Assembly: GCA_028279875.1 (NCBI GenBank) | Contig: JANQMU010000089.1 | Location: 1 to 64,000 of the forward strand | Length of the DNA: 64,000 nucleotides | Reading direction: 5' to 3' | DNA from: Rhizobiaceae bacterium | GTDB taxonomy: Bacteria > Pseudomonadota > Alphaproteobacteria > Rhizobiales > Rhizobiaceae | Shown: piece after piece, positions 29,129 through 39,347 of the stretch | How the letters are laid out: the number at the start of each line of letters is the position of its first letter | Position numbering within the stretch: the first letter of the stretch is position 1 | Program-made: the position numbers and the translations under genes | Notes under the pieces: generated by a model | The model's database searches: none | What the model was told of the DNA's origin: nothing | The model's input: the letters and a program-made list of their open reading frames with translations, nothing else

Positions 29129-30015
29129 CCGTGCAGGACGGGCTGGCGACCTATAATTTCGCCTATCTCGACGAACAGACCAAGCGCATGATCCGCCGGG
29201 CGATTTTGAAGGCCATCGCCATCCCCGGCTACCAGGTGCCGTTTGCCAGCCGAGAAATGCCGATGCCCTATGGCTGGGGCACCGGCGGCGTGCAGGTCAC
29301 CGCGTCGGTGCTCGGCCCGGACGACACGCTCAAGGTGATCGACCAGGGCGCCGACGACACGACCAATGCCGTGTCGATCCGCGCGTTTTTCCAGAAGGTC
29401 GCCAATGTCGCGGTGACGACCGAGACCCGGGAAGCGACGATCATTCAGACCCGCCACCGCATTCCGGAGGACCGGCTGACCGACAACCAGGTGCTGGTCT
29501 ATCAGGTGCCGATCCCCGAGCCGTTGCGATTCCTCGAGCCGAGGGAAACCGAGACCCGGAAGATGCATGCGCTGGAGGAATACGGGCTGATGCATGTCAA
29601 GCTCTATGAGGACATCGCCAGGAACGGCCACATCGCCACCACCTATGCCTATCCGGTCAAGGTCATGGGCCGCTATGTCATGGACCCGTCTCCGACGCCG
29701 AAATTCGACAACCCCAAAATGCACGAATGCGCCGCCCTGCAATTGTTCGGCGCCGGCCGCGAGAAGCGTATCTATGCCATCCCGCCCTATACGGATGTCG
29801 TCAGCCTCGATTTCGAGGATCACCCTTTCGAGGTCCAGTCCTTTGACCAACCCTGCGCCCTGTGCGCGGCGACCGGCGTCTATCTCGACGAAGTGGTCCT
29901 CGATGATCGCGGCGGGCGCATGTTTGTCTGCTCCGACACCGATTATTGCGAAAAACGCCGGCAGCAAGGTTTCACCGGCCACCTGTCCGGGGACGTCACG
30001 GAGACGGTGCGATGA
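29125..30015 (+). CDS. phnJ: C-P lyase PhnJ (radical SAM)
   Basis: YNFAYLDEQTKRMIRRAILKAIAIPGYQVPFASREMPMPYGWGTGG; C-terminal CALCAATGVYLDE cysteines. Confidence 0.96.
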   Translation: MTVQDGLATYNFAYLDEQTKRMIRRAILKAIAIPGYQVPFASREMPMPYGWGTGGVQVTASVLGPDDTLKVIDQGADDTTNAVSIRAFFQKVANVAVTTETREATIIQTRHRIPEDRLTDNQVLVYQVPIPEPLRFLEPRETETRKMHALEEYGLMHVKLYEDIARNGHIATTYAYPVKVMGRYVMDPSPTPKFDNPKMHECAALQLFGAGREKRIYAIPPYTDVVSLDFEDHPFEVQSFDQPCALCAATGVYLDEVVLDDRGGRMFVCSDTDYCEKRRQQGFTGHLSGDVTETVR

Positions 30016-30788
30016 ATGAACAGCCGCTCCTGCGCGTCGGCGCCCTCAGCAAATTCTACGGTGCCCGCGTCGGCTGCCGAGAAGTGTCCTTCGAGTTGTG
30101 GCCGGGCGAGGTTCTGGCCGTCGTCGGTGAATCGGGCTCCGGTAAGACGACCCTGCTTGACTGTATTTCGACCCGCATGATGCCGACATCCGGCACCGTC
30201 GAATACCGCCTGCGCGATGGCGCCCTGCGCAACCTGTTCGACATGGGCGAGGCCGAACGGCGCTTCCTGATGCGCACCGATTGGGGCTTCGTTCACCAGA
30301 ACCCGGCCGACGGACTGCGCATGACGGTGTCCGCCGGCGCCAATGTCGGCGAAAGGCTGATGGCCATCGGCGAGCGGCACTATGGCCGTATCCGGCAATC
30401 GGCGACGCAATGGCTGGAACGTGTCGAGATCGCCGAGGACCGGATCGACGATCAGCCGCGGGCCTTTTCGGGCGGCATGCGCCAGCGCCTGCAGATCGCC
30501 CGCAATCTCGTGACCGGCCCGCGGCTCGTCTTCATGGACGAACCGACCGGCGGGCTTGATGTGTCGGTGCAGGCGCGGCTGCTCGATCTGGTGCGCGGTC
30601 TCGTCAATGACCTCGGCCTTGCCGCCATCGTTGTCACCCATGACCTTGCCGTGGCAAGACTCCTGTCGCACCGGATGATGGTGATGAAGGACGGCCGGGT
30701 GGTCGAACACGGTCTGACCGACCGGGTGCTCGATGACCCGCGCGAGCCCTATACCCAGCTTCTCGTTTCCTCGATCTTGCAAGTGTAG
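30012..30788 (+). CDS. phnK: C-P lyase system ATP-binding protein PhnK
   Basis: GESGSGKTTLLDCIS, FSGGMRQRLQIARNLVTGPRLVFMDEPTGGLDVSVQARLLDL. Confidence 0.94.
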   Translation: MNEQPLLRVGALSKFYGARVGCREVSFELWPGEVLAVVGESGSGKTTLLDCISTRMMPTSGTVEYRLRDGALRNLFDMGEAERRFLMRTDWGFVHQNPADGLRMTVSAGANVGERLMAIGERHYGRIRQSATQWLERVEIAEDRIDDQPRAFSGGMRQRLQIARNLVTGPRLVFMDEPTGGLDVSVQARLLDLVRGLVNDLGLAAIVVTHDLAVARLLSHRMMVMKDGRVVEHGLTDRVLDDPREPYTQLLVSSILQV

Positions 30789-30798
30789 GACGCCGCCG

Positions 30799-31506
30799 AT
30801 GCCCACCCCCCTGGTCGTTTCCGAAGTCGCCAAAAGTTTCACCATGCATCTGCGGGACGGTGTCCGGCTGCCGGTCGTTGCGGATGTCACATTCTCGGTC
30901 GGCGCTGGCGAATGCGTTGTGCTTGGCGGGCCGTCGGGTGTCGGCAAGAGCTCCATCCTGAAGATGCTCTACGGAAACTATGCCGTGGACGAGGGGCAGA
31001 TCCTGGTTACCCATGACGGCGCGACGGTCGATCTGGCGAGCGCTGACCCGCGCACCGTGCTGGCCATGCGCCGCGACGTGATCGGTTATGTCAGCCAGTT
31101 CCTGCGCACGGTGCCGCGTGTTGCGGCTATCGATGTGGTGGCCGAGCCGCTGCTGTCCCAAGGTATCGCCCCGCAGGAGGCCCGTCGGCGGGCCGGCGAG
31201 TTGCTGGAAAAGCTCAACCTGCCGGAAACATTGTGGTCGCTGCCGCCGGCGACCTTTTCCGGCGGCGAACAGCAGCGCGTCAACATCGCCCGCGGCTTCA
31301 TCACATCCCACCCGGTGCTGCTGCTCGACGAACCGACGGCCTCGCTCGACGCCGTCAACCGGGCGGTCGTGGTCGCGCTGATCCGCGAAAAGAAACGGGC
31401 CGGAACCGCGCTTCTCGGCATTTTTCATGACGAGGATGTGCGCTCCGCGGTGGCCGACCGCATCATCGATGTCTCCGCATTTCGCGCCGGCCGCGAGGCG
31501 GCCTGA
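30799..31506 (+). CDS. phnL: C-P lyase system ATP-binding protein PhnL
   Basis: [16 protein letters not shown]..., [43 protein letters not shown]. Confidence 0.94.
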   Translation: MPTPLVVSEVAKSFTMHLRDGVRLPVVADVTFSVGAGECVVLGGPSGVGKSSILKMLYGNYAVDEGQILVTHDGATVDLASADPRTVLAMRRDVIGYVSQFLRTVPRVAAIDVVAEPLLSQGIAPQEARRRAGELLEKLNLPETLWSLPPATFSGGEQQRVNIARGFITSHPVLLLDEPTASLDAVNRAVVVALIREKKRAGTALLGIFHDEDVRSAVADRIIDVSAFRAGREAA

Positions 31507-32114
31507 TGAAACTGTCGGAACATCCGCTGATCCACCCGACGGCGACGACCCGCAACTGTTCCTTCGGGCGCTACACCGAAATCGACGAGCGCTGTCAGAT
31601 CGCCGAATGCACGATGGACGATTATTCCTATGTGATGCGCGACAGCGAGGTCTGGGCGGCAAAGATCGGCAAATTCGCCAACATCGCCAGCCATGCGCGC
31701 ATCAACGCCACCAACCATCCGACATGGCGCGCAAGTCAGCATCATTTCACATACCGGGCTGCGAACTATTTTCCCGGCGAGACCGATGAAGAAACCTTCT
31801 TTGCCTGGCGCCGCGACCACGCTGTGACGGTTGGCCATGACGTTTGGATCGGTCACGGCGCAACCCTCTTGCCGGGGGTGCGGGTCGGCAACGGAGCCGT
31901 GATCGGCGCCGGCGCGGTGGTGTCCAGAAACGTCGAAGCCTACACGATTGTCGGCGGTGTTCCGGCGCGGCCGATCCGGCAGCGTTTTTCGCGGGAAACT
32001 GCCGCGGCGATGGACGCGCTGGCCTGGTGGGACTGGGATCATGATCGCCTCCACGGAGCCCTTGCCGACTTCCGCGAACTGACCGCCGAGGCGTTCGTCG
32101 CCAAATATAGCTGA
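31506..32114 (+). CDS. Hexapeptide-repeat acetyltransferase of phosphonate loci
   Basis: Left-handed beta-helix repeats; [49 protein letters not shown]; position after phnL. Confidence 0.88.
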   Translation: MKLSEHPLIHPTATTRNCSFGRYTEIDERCQIAECTMDDYSYVMRDSEVWAAKIGKFANIASHARINATNHPTWRASQHHFTYRAANYFPGETDEETFFAWRRDHAVTVGHDVWIGHGATLLPGVRVGNGAVIGAGAVVSRNVEAYTIVGGVPARPIRQRFSRETAAAMDALAWWDWDHDRLHGALADFRELTAEAFVAKYS

Positions 32115-32147
32115 CCGCCGATCGTCGGACATGAAACCAGACAGATG

Positions 32148-32174
32148 AACTGCCAGTTCCGCCGGCGGTTTTTT
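32148..32174 (+). terminator. Rho-independent-type terminator after the hexapeptide transferase
   Basis: AACTGCC-(AGTTCCGCC)-GGCGGTT stem (one T.G pair) followed by TTTT. Confidence 0.55.
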
Positions 32175-32240
32175 GTGGTTTTGCAAGCAATTGGCGCCGT
32201 TTGATCGATAATCACATAAGCACTGTGGATTGTAACAATG

Positions 32241-32269
32241 CTGACATCAAACTGACATCGGCCAGTCAT
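32241..32269 (+). promoter_or_regulatory. Pho box array upstream of phnC: CTGACAT-CAAA-CTGACAT-CGGC-CAGTCAT
   Basis: Three 7-mers in strict 11-bp phase, 56 bp before the phnC ATG (32325). Confidence 0.85.
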
Positions 32270-32324
32270 GGTGACCCCTTAATTCGCTTAACCGACGAAA
32301 CCTGATTGGGATGCGGGGAAAGCC

Positions 32325-33152
32325 ATGCTTGAACTTCAGAATGTGACTCGTCGGTTCGGTGATTTTGCGGCAGTGAAAAATGTGTCGCTGTCGATCCCGG
32401 AAGGTCAGATGGTTGGCGTTATCGGGCGGTCGGGTGCCGGGAAATCAACCCTGCTGCGCATGCTCAACCGGCTGATCGACCCAAGCAGCGGTCTCATCCG
32501 CTTCAACGAGACCCGGGTCTCTGCGCTGACCGGTGCGGCGCTGCGCGGCTGGCAGCGCGACTGTGCGATGATCTTTCAGCAGTTCAATCTCGTGCCGCGT
32601 CTCAGCGTTTTGATGAATGTGCTGCTCGGACGGCTGAACCACCGTTCCACCCTGCTCAATCTGGTCGGCACATTCTCGGTCGAGGAGCGCGCCATGGCGA
32701 TCGCCGCGCTGGAGCGCCTCGGCATCGCCCAGACCGCATTGCAGAGCGCCGGTACGCTGTCCGGCGGGCAGCAGCAGCGTGTCGCCATCGCCCGCGCTTT
32801 GATGCAGCGCCCGAAAATGCTGTTGGCCGATGAGCCGATCGCTTCGCTCGACCCCCTGAACGCCAAGGTCGTGATGGATTCCCTGCGCAATATCAACCGC
32901 GAGGAAGGCCTGACCGTTATCACCAATCTTCACACTCTCGACACGGCCAGGAACTACTGCGAGCGCGTCATCGGCATGGCAGCGGGCGAAGTCGTGTTCG
33001 ACGGTCCGGTCAGCGAACTGACAAAACAGACCGTGCGCATGATCTACGGCGCGGAGGACACCGAATTGTCCGAGGAGATCACCTCGACGAATCTCGGCGG
33101 AGCACCGGCCGCGGAAGAGCAGTCCGTGGGCTCCCTGGTGCCTGCGGCCTGA
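32325..33152 (+). CDS. phnC: Phosphonate ABC transporter ATPase PhnC
   Basis: [58 protein letters not shown]. Confidence 0.95.
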   Translation: MLELQNVTRRFGDFAAVKNVSLSIPEGQMVGVIGRSGAGKSTLLRMLNRLIDPSSGLIRFNETRVSALTGAALRGWQRDCAMIFQQFNLVPRLSVLMNVLLGRLNHRSTLLNLVGTFSVEERAMAIAALERLGIAQTALQSAGTLSGGQQQRVAIARALMQRPKMLLADEPIASLDPLNAKVVMDSLRNINREEGLTVITNLHTLDTARNYCERVIGMAAGEVVFDGPVSELTKQTVRMIYGAEDTELSEEITSTNLGGAPAAEEQSVGSLVPAA

Positions 33153-33255
33153 CCTCGTAATTGCTTCCGTTGCGGCCCTCCACGGCGATCATTGGCCTGC
33201 GTCAACGGCAACTGGAAACACTGAACTTTGTAATGGGACAACACAGGAGAGACCC

Positions 33256-34164
33256 ATGCTCAAGAAGACACTACTGACGACTGTTGCTCTGGCCGCCATG
33301 ATGGCCGGTTCCGCCCAGGCCGAAAATCTGAAGGATTTTCGCATTGGCATTCTCGGCGGCGAGAACGAAGCCGACCGGCTGCGCAATTTCCAGTGCATGA
33401 CTGAATTGCTTCCCGAGGCCATCGGCGTTGAAAAAGTGTCCCTGTTTCCGGCCGCCGACTATGACGGCGTTGTCCAGGGTCTTCTCGGCGGCACGCTGGA
33501 CTATGCCGAACTCGGTGCATCGGGCTATGCAAAGGTCTATCTGGCCGACCCCAAAGCCGTCGAACCGATCCTGACCACCATTCAGACGGACGGTTCCACC
33601 GGCTATTACGCCATCATGGTGGCCCGCAAGGACTCCGGCATCAAATCCCTTGAGGACATGAAGGGCAGGAAACTCGGCTTCGCCGATCCCGATTCGACCT
33701 CAGGCTATCTGGTGCCCAGCGTTTCGCTTCCGGGCGATGTCGGTATGCCGCTGGATCAGTATTTCAGCGAAACCGGCTTTGGCGGCGGCCACGAGAACCT
33801 CGTTCTCGAAGTCGTCAAGGGCAATTTCGACGCCGGCACGACCTGGTCCTCCGGTGTCGGCAAATTCGATGATGGCTATACCTCGGGCAATCTGCGCAAG
33901 ATGGTCGACAAGGGCATTCTCGACATGGGCGATCTTGTCCAGGTCTGGCAATCACCGCAGATCCCTAACGGTCCGATCGTCGTGCGCTCGTCGATGGATG
34001 CGGACATGAAGCAGAAATTCAAGGCGTTCATGATGGCACTGCCTGAAAAGGACCCGGAATGCTTCAGCGCCATCCAGGGCGGTGACTACAAGGGTTTCAC
34101 CGAAGTCAACGAAGATTTCTACAAGACGATCATTGCCGCGCGTAAGGCGAAAATCGGCAGCTGA
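33256..34164 (+). CDS. phnD: Phosphonate ABC transporter substrate-binding protein PhnD
   Basis: Signal peptide; FRIGILGGENEADRL, DYAELGASGYAKVY, KSLEDMKGRKLGFADPDSTSGYLVP. Confidence 0.95.
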   Translation: MLKKTLLTTVALAAMMAGSAQAENLKDFRIGILGGENEADRLRNFQCMTELLPEAIGVEKVSLFPAADYDGVVQGLLGGTLDYAELGASGYAKVYLADPKAVEPILTTIQTDGSTGYYAIMVARKDSGIKSLEDMKGRKLGFADPDSTSGYLVPSVSLPGDVGMPLDQYFSETGFGGGHENLVLEVVKGNFDAGTTWSSGVGKFDDGYTSGNLRKMVDKGILDMGDLVQVWQSPQIPNGPIVVRSSMDADMKQKFKAFMMALPEKDPECFSAIQGGDYKGFTEVNEDFYKTIIAARKAKIGS

Positions 34165-34230
34165 TCGGCCCGCATTGGCGCCGCGGACCGGTGTCCGCGG
34201 CGCCCTTCTCGCATCATCGGACGTGAAGTC

Positions 34231-35199
34231 ATGACCAGCGCGGTACCCCCGGTCACGTTGACGCCGCAAGGCCGGACCATTGAGCGTCACTGGCGCGAGC
34301 TTGCTTTCAAACGCCGCCTCTACACCTGGGGTGGCGTGATCGGGCTCGCCGTCATCCTGTTCGGTTCGCTGTGGTTCGCCAACGCCACCAATGCCGGAAA
34401 ATTCTTCGACCGCCTGCCGCATTTCTTCGATTTCATCGGCGATCTGATGCCGCGCGACGGCGCCGAGATCTGGCGCGCCATGTTCGACCTGCCATCGCCC
34501 TATGAGGATGGCAGTCTCAAATTCAACTATGTCGAGGGGCGTCACTACATCACCGACGGCCTCTACATTCCCGAATATGTCTACAAGATGGTCGAGACCA
34601 TCAACATTGCCGCCGTCGCCACGCTGATCGGTTTCTTTTTCGGCTTCCTGCTGTGCTTTCTCGCGGCCTCCAATCTGACGACGCGGCGCTGGCTGCGGTT
34701 TTTCGTCCGCCGTTTCATGGAACTCCTTCGGGCCTTTCCAGAGATCGTCATCGCCGGCTTTTTTCTCGCCATCCTGTCGCTTGGGCCGATTCCGGCCGTC
34801 ATTGCCGTAGCGATCCATACCATCGGAGCGCTCGGGAAGATGTTTTTCGAGGTGGTGGAAAATGCCGATATGCGGGCCGAAGAGGGGCTGCGGGCCACCG
34901 GCGGCAACTGGGTCGAACGCGTCTGGTTCGGCATCGTGCCCCAGGTGATGCCGAATTTCCTGTCCTATACGCTGCTGCGTTTCGAGATCAATGTCCGCGC
35001 CTCGACGATCATCGGCGCCGTCGGCGGCGGTGGCATCGGCGAGGCGCTGCGCCTGTCGATCAGCCGTGGCCATGAGGCAAAGACGCTGGCCATCATCGTT
35101 CTGCTGTTCACGACCATCGTCGTCATCGATCAGATCTCGGCGCATCTGCGCAAGCGCATTGTCGGCGATCAGGCCTTCGCGTTCGGGGCCGGGGGGTGA
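34231..35199 (+). CDS. phnE: Phosphonate ABC transporter permease PhnE (copy 1)
   Basis: BPD permease with ALGKMFFEVVENADMRAEEGLRATGGNWVERVWFGIVPQVMPNFLSY. Confidence 0.93.
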   Translation: MTSAVPPVTLTPQGRTIERHWRELAFKRRLYTWGGVIGLAVILFGSLWFANATNAGKFFDRLPHFFDFIGDLMPRDGAEIWRAMFDLPSPYEDGSLKFNYVEGRHYITDGLYIPEYVYKMVETINIAAVATLIGFFFGFLLCFLAASNLTTRRWLRFFVRRFMELLRAFPEIVIAGFFLAILSLGPIPAVIAVAIHTIGALGKMFFEVVENADMRAEEGLRATGGNWVERVWFGIVPQVMPNFLSYTLLRFEINVRASTIIGAVGGGGIGEALRLSISRGHEAKTLAIIVLLFTTIVVIDQISAHLRKRIVGDQAFAFGAGG

Positions 35200-35201
35200 G
35201 A

Positions 35202-36749
35202 ATGAACAACCTGCCGGCAGAGACCCTCGACGATATCGTCAACCGTCACCACACGGTGTTCCGCCGCTCGCTCCTTGAACGGCTGAGGGTGCCGCTGATC
35301 GCGGTCGCCGTTTTTATCTATCTGTTTTTTGCCTGGTCGATGTTCGGCGTCAGCGCGACGCTCTCCAACGGCAATTGGGGCATCGCGGGCAGCTATCTGG
35401 CCGACTGGGTAAGCTACGAGGCGCGCCCGGACGTCGAATATGACGGCGACTATCTGAGGGTGGAATACCCGCGCTTTTCGCCGCTCGGCAAGTATCCCGA
35501 CCCCGACTGGCTGGAAAAGACGGTCGAACGGGTGGAGCGCAAGCGCGTCATCAATGAAAGCGCTGGCCGCGGCACCGAAAGCAGCGTCAGTTCCAGCGTC
35601 AGCAGTTTCATGGTCGAAGGCGCGCCCGGCACGCAGGAGGGCGGCCGGGAAGCGCCCGTTTCGGCGCCCGAAGTAGAGACGCCGGCATCCGAACAGCAGA
35701 TCGAAACGGTGGTCGAATCCGTGGTGTCGCGGGTCGATCTGGAACTCGGCGGGGCGACCATCGAGATCGTGCCGCGGCGCGTCACCGTCGACTATGGTCA
35801 ACAGACCTTGGAGATCGACATCGTGCCCGAAAAGGCCGTGACCGCCCGCGGCCCGCTGCCCGAATGGGCGACACAGAAAGTCGAAGGCGGTGACATCCTC
35901 ATGCGGTTCGGTTTCGCCGGCACGGTCGAAGTCGAAAGCGACGAGGTCAAGATTCGCCATCGTTTCTTCGGGTGGGAAAATTTCTGGTTCGACACGGCGT
36001 CGCCATTTTGGGGAAAGAGCGCCTCGCAGGTGATCGGCCTGATCTTTTCCGGCGATCGGATAGACCCCGATATGTCGAATGTCGCGCTCGCCTGGAACAA
36101 TATCCTCTACAATGCCGAATGGCAGCATGCCGATGTCTGGATCAAGCTGCTGCAGACCATCGTGATGGCCTTTGTCGGCACGCTCTTTGCGTCCTTCCTG
36201 GCCTTTCCGATGTCCTTCGTCGCAGCGCGCAACATTACGCCGAACCGGCTGCTGAACCAGGTTCTCAAGCGGTTTTTCGACTTTCTGCGCTGCGTCGACA
36301 TGCTGATCTGGGCGCTGTTCTTCACCCGCGCATTCGGACCCGGACCGCTGGCCGGCATTTCGGCGATTTTCTTCACCGACACGGGAACGCTCGGCAAGCT
36401 CTATTCCGAGGCGCTTGAGAATATCGACGACCGTCAGCGCGAGGGCATCCGCTCCGTCGGCGCGTCGCCGGTGCTGGTACAGCGTTACGGGGTGGTGCCC
36501 CAGGTACTGCCCGTTTTTGCCAGCCAGTCGCTTTATTTCTGGGAATCCAATACAAGATCGGCGACTATCATCGGCGCGGTGGGTGCCGGCGGGATCGGTC
36601 TGAAACTGTGGGAAGCCATGCGGACCAATGCCGATTGGGAAAATGTCGCCTATATGGTGCTGCTCATTCTGGCGACCGTGTTCATTTTCGATAATATATC
36701 GAGCGCCATACGCGGTCGCCTGATGGGACGTGACACGTCATCGTCTTGA
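35202..36749 (+). CDS. phnE: Phosphonate ABC transporter permease PhnE (copy 2) with large extracytoplasmic insert
   Basis: GTLGKLYSEALENIDDRQREGIRSVGASPVLVQRYGVVPQVLPVFAS permease core; long hydrophilic segment after TM1. Confidence 0.92.
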   Translation: MNNLPAETLDDIVNRHHTVFRRSLLERLRVPLIAVAVFIYLFFAWSMFGVSATLSNGNWGIAGSYLADWVSYEARPDVEYDGDYLRVEYPRFSPLGKYPDPDWLEKTVERVERKRVINESAGRGTESSVSSSVSSFMVEGAPGTQEGGREAPVSAPEVETPASEQQIETVVESVVSRVDLELGGATIEIVPRRVTVDYGQQTLEIDIVPEKAVTARGPLPEWATQKVEGGDILMRFGFAGTVEVESDEVKIRHRFFGWENFWFDTASPFWGKSASQVIGLIFSGDRIDPDMSNVALAWNNILYNAEWQHADVWIKLLQTIVMAFVGTLFASFLAFPMSFVAARNITPNRLLNQVLKRFFDFLRCVDMLIWALFFTRAFGPGPLAGISAIFFTDTGTLGKLYSEALENIDDRQREGIRSVGASPVLVQRYGVVPQVLPVFASQSLYFWESNTRSATIIGAVGAGGIGLKLWEAMRTNADWENVAYMVLLILATVFIFDNISSAIRGRLMGRDTSSS

Positions 36750-36777
36750 TGAGCAGAAGAGACGAAGGGACTATCGA

Positions 36778-37485
36778 ATGCGCTACGCGATCTATTTCGC
36801 GCCGCCGCTGAATGATCCGATCAGCCGTGTGGCGGCAAACTGGCTCGGCCGCAATGCATTCACCGACGAGATGGTCGAAGCGCCGGCAATCACCGGGCTG
36901 AGTTCCGCCGAGATCGCCTTCCATACGGCTGCGCCGCGCCGCTACGGTTTCCATGGAACGCTGAAGGCACCGTTCCGACTGGCCGACGATCAGCAGGAGG
37001 ACGCGCTGCTGCAGGCGCTCAAGACCTTTGCGCTAACCGTTCAGGCCTTTGAGATCGACAATCTGGTCATCGACAAAATCGGTCCGTTTTTCGCCCTGGT
37101 TCCTGCCGTCCCGGTGCCTGACCTTGCCGATCTGGCGGCCCGGGCAACACGCGAGTTCGATATTTTCCGCGCGCCGCTGACCGATGCCGAGATCGAAAAG
37201 CGGAACCCGGAAAATTTATCGCCTGCGCAACTCGCAAATCTCCAGCATTGGGGCTATCCTTATGTTTTCGACGAGTTTCGATTCCACATGACGCTTACCG
37301 GCCCCATCGATGCGGCGGAGTCGGTCCGGGTGGAACAGGCGCTTCACACGTTTTTCGACCCGGTGCTGAGCGAACCCGTGGATGTCAGAAACATCGCGCT
37401 TTTCGTCGAGGAGGAACACGGCGCCCCGTTCCGGGTCCATTCACTGTATCCGCTCGGTCCGGCCGAACAACGGCGCATCGCCTGA
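36778..37485 (+). CDS. DUF1045 phosphonate-metabolism protein (2H phosphoesterase-like)
   Basis: MRYAIYFAPPLNDPISRVAANWLGRN...GFHGTLKAPF...RFHMTLTG, two HxT motifs. Confidence 0.88.
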   Translation: MRYAIYFAPPLNDPISRVAANWLGRNAFTDEMVEAPAITGLSSAEIAFHTAAPRRYGFHGTLKAPFRLADDQQEDALLQALKTFALTVQAFEIDNLVIDKIGPFFALVPAVPVPDLADLAARATREFDIFRAPLTDAEIEKRNPENLSPAQLANLQHWGYPYVFDEFRFHMTLTGPIDAAESVRVEQALHTFFDPVLSEPVDVRNIALFVEEEHGAPFRVHSLYPLGPAEQRRIA

Positions 37486-37538
37486 AACGAATCGGCGGCC
37501 GAGGCTTCCGTTCCATGGTCCATATTTGAAAGAATGAG

Positions 37539-38675
37539 ATGTCCGAACTGCTCTTGAAGAACGCCAATCTGGTTCTGGCCGATGAGATCGTCAAAGGCGC
37601 GATCCTCGTCCGCGACGGCGTCATCGCCGATATCGACACCGGACAACCATCCGCTGGCGAGGACATGGAAGGCAATTACATCCTTCCGGGGCTTGTCGAA
37701 CTGCATACCGACCATCTGGAAGGACATTACGCACCGCGGCCGAAGGTGCGGTGGAACCCGCTGGCGGCGGTTCTGGCCCATGACGCGCAGATTTCGACCT
37801 CCGGCATCACCACCGTGCTGGATGCGCTGCGTATCGGCATGGACGACGACGCCGATCTGACATCCGCCGAGATGCTTGAACTGGCCGAAGCCATCGACGA
37901 CGCGTCGCGCAACGACCGGCTGCGCGCCGAACATTATCTGCACCTGCGCTGCGAAGTGTCCGCGCCGGACTGCCTTGACAGCTTTGCGGCCTATGATGCG
38001 GACAGCCGTGTGCGGCTGGTCTCGCTGATGGACCATGCCCCGGGCCAGCGTCAGTTCCGAAAGCTGGAGGCCTACAGCGTCTACTACCAGGGCAAGCTGA
38101 AAATGTCGGACGAGGATTTTCGCAGATTCTGCGAGAAGCGCATCGCCCAGTCCGAGGCCAATTCGACGCCCAACCGCACCGCCATCGCGGCCGCTTGCCA
38201 GCAGCGCAACATCGTGCTTGCCAGCCATGACGATGCGACGCTCGAACATGTGGACGAGGCGGTCGAACAGGGCATTCAGGTTGCCGAGTTCCCGACGACA
38301 TTCGAAGCTGCCGAGGCCTCCAAAGCGGCCGGCATGGCCGTGCTCATGGGATCGCCCAACGTCGTGCGCGGCGGGTCCCATTCCGGCAATGTCGCGGCCC
38401 GCGATCTTGCCGAACACGGGCTGCTCGACATTCTGTCCTCCGACTATATTCCCTTCAGCCTCATCCAGTCGGCCTTCGGTATCGTGGATCTGGTCGACGC
38501 AATCACCCTGCCGCAGGCGGTTGCGATGGTTTCGAAGAACCCCGCCGAGGCAGCGGGTCTTGGAGATCGCGGCGAAATCGCCGTCGGCAAGCGCGCCGAT
38601 CTGGTGCGGGTCTGTGTCGATCATCATATCCCGGTGGTGCGCACGGTATGGCGTGAAGGCCGCCGCGTCGTCTGA
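37539..38675 (+). CDS. phnM: Alpha-D-ribose 1-methylphosphonate 5-triphosphate diphosphatase PhnM
   Basis: GLVELHTDHLEGHYAPRPKVRWNPLAAVLAHDAQ, LASHDDATLEHVDEAVEQGI. Confidence 0.95.
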   Translation: MSELLLKNANLVLADEIVKGAILVRDGVIADIDTGQPSAGEDMEGNYILPGLVELHTDHLEGHYAPRPKVRWNPLAAVLAHDAQISTSGITTVLDALRIGMDDDADLTSAEMLELAEAIDDASRNDRLRAEHYLHLRCEVSAPDCLDSFAAYDADSRVRLVSLMDHAPGQRQFRKLEAYSVYYQGKLKMSDEDFRRFCEKRIAQSEANSTPNRTAIAAACQQRNIVLASHDDATLEHVDEAVEQGIQVAEFPTTFEAAEASKAAGMAVLMGSPNVVRGGSHSGNVAARDLAEHGLLDILSSDYIPFSLIQSAFGIVDLVDAITLPQAVAMVSKNPAEAAGLGDRGEIAVGKRADLVRVCVDHHIPVVRTVWREGRRVV

Positions 38676-39277
38676 TGAACCTGCCCCGGAAACCGGAAGC
38701 GGTTGCGGCCCGGCCGCTGCCGGTCGCTGGCGGCGCCTTTGTCGCCGTCGTCGGGCCGAGCGGCGCGGGCAAGGACACGCTGCTGAACTACGCCAGGCAC
38801 AAACTGGCCGCGGACGAGACGGTTTTTTTTGTCCGGCGCGTAATCACCCGGCCGGCGGACGGGGCGACTGAAGATCATATCCCGGCGGAGCCGGCCGATT
38901 TCGACGCGGCGGTCCGGGCCGGAGAATTCGCCTTCTCCTGGCAGGCCCACGGCCTGAGCTACGGTTTGCCGATCACGATCGACGACCGCATCCGTGCTGG
39001 CCAGACCGCCGTCTGCAACGGGTCGCGGGCGGCACTGGCCGGTTTGCAGGCGCGCTATGCGAATTTCGCCGTCATCAGCATCATGGCACGCCCCGAAATC
39101 CTGGCCGACCGCCTGGCGGCGCGTGGCCGGGAAAGCCGGGAACAGGTCCTCGCGCGGCTCGATCGCATCGCTTCCTTCAATGCGGCCGACTATGGCGCTT
39201 TGCAGATCGACAACAGTGATGATATGGCAACCGCCGGTGACGCCCTGGTCGCCGCGATCAGGGCGGCCGGAAAATAG
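38675..39277 (+). CDS. phnN: Ribose 1,5-bisphosphokinase PhnN
   Basis: VGPSGAGKDTLLNYARHKL, FVRRVITRPAD. Confidence 0.93.
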   Translation: MNLPRKPEAVAARPLPVAGGAFVAVVGPSGAGKDTLLNYARHKLAADETVFFVRRVITRPADGATEDHIPAEPADFDAAVRAGEFAFSWQAHGLSYGLPITIDDRIRAGQTAVCNGSRAALAGLQARYANFAVISIMARPEILADRLAARGRESREQVLARLDRIASFNAADYGALQIDNSDDMATAGDALVAAIRAAGK

Positions 39278-39347
39278 ACTGGTGACAGCCGCTTTGCCGG
39301 CTGGACCGTGCCCTGCGAACCCGTTCGGGCGAATATGGAAGGCAGCG

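Noticed and set aside
33952-35145. 397-aa minus-strand ORF opposite phnD/phnE
   Set aside because: Shadow ORF of the phn genes.
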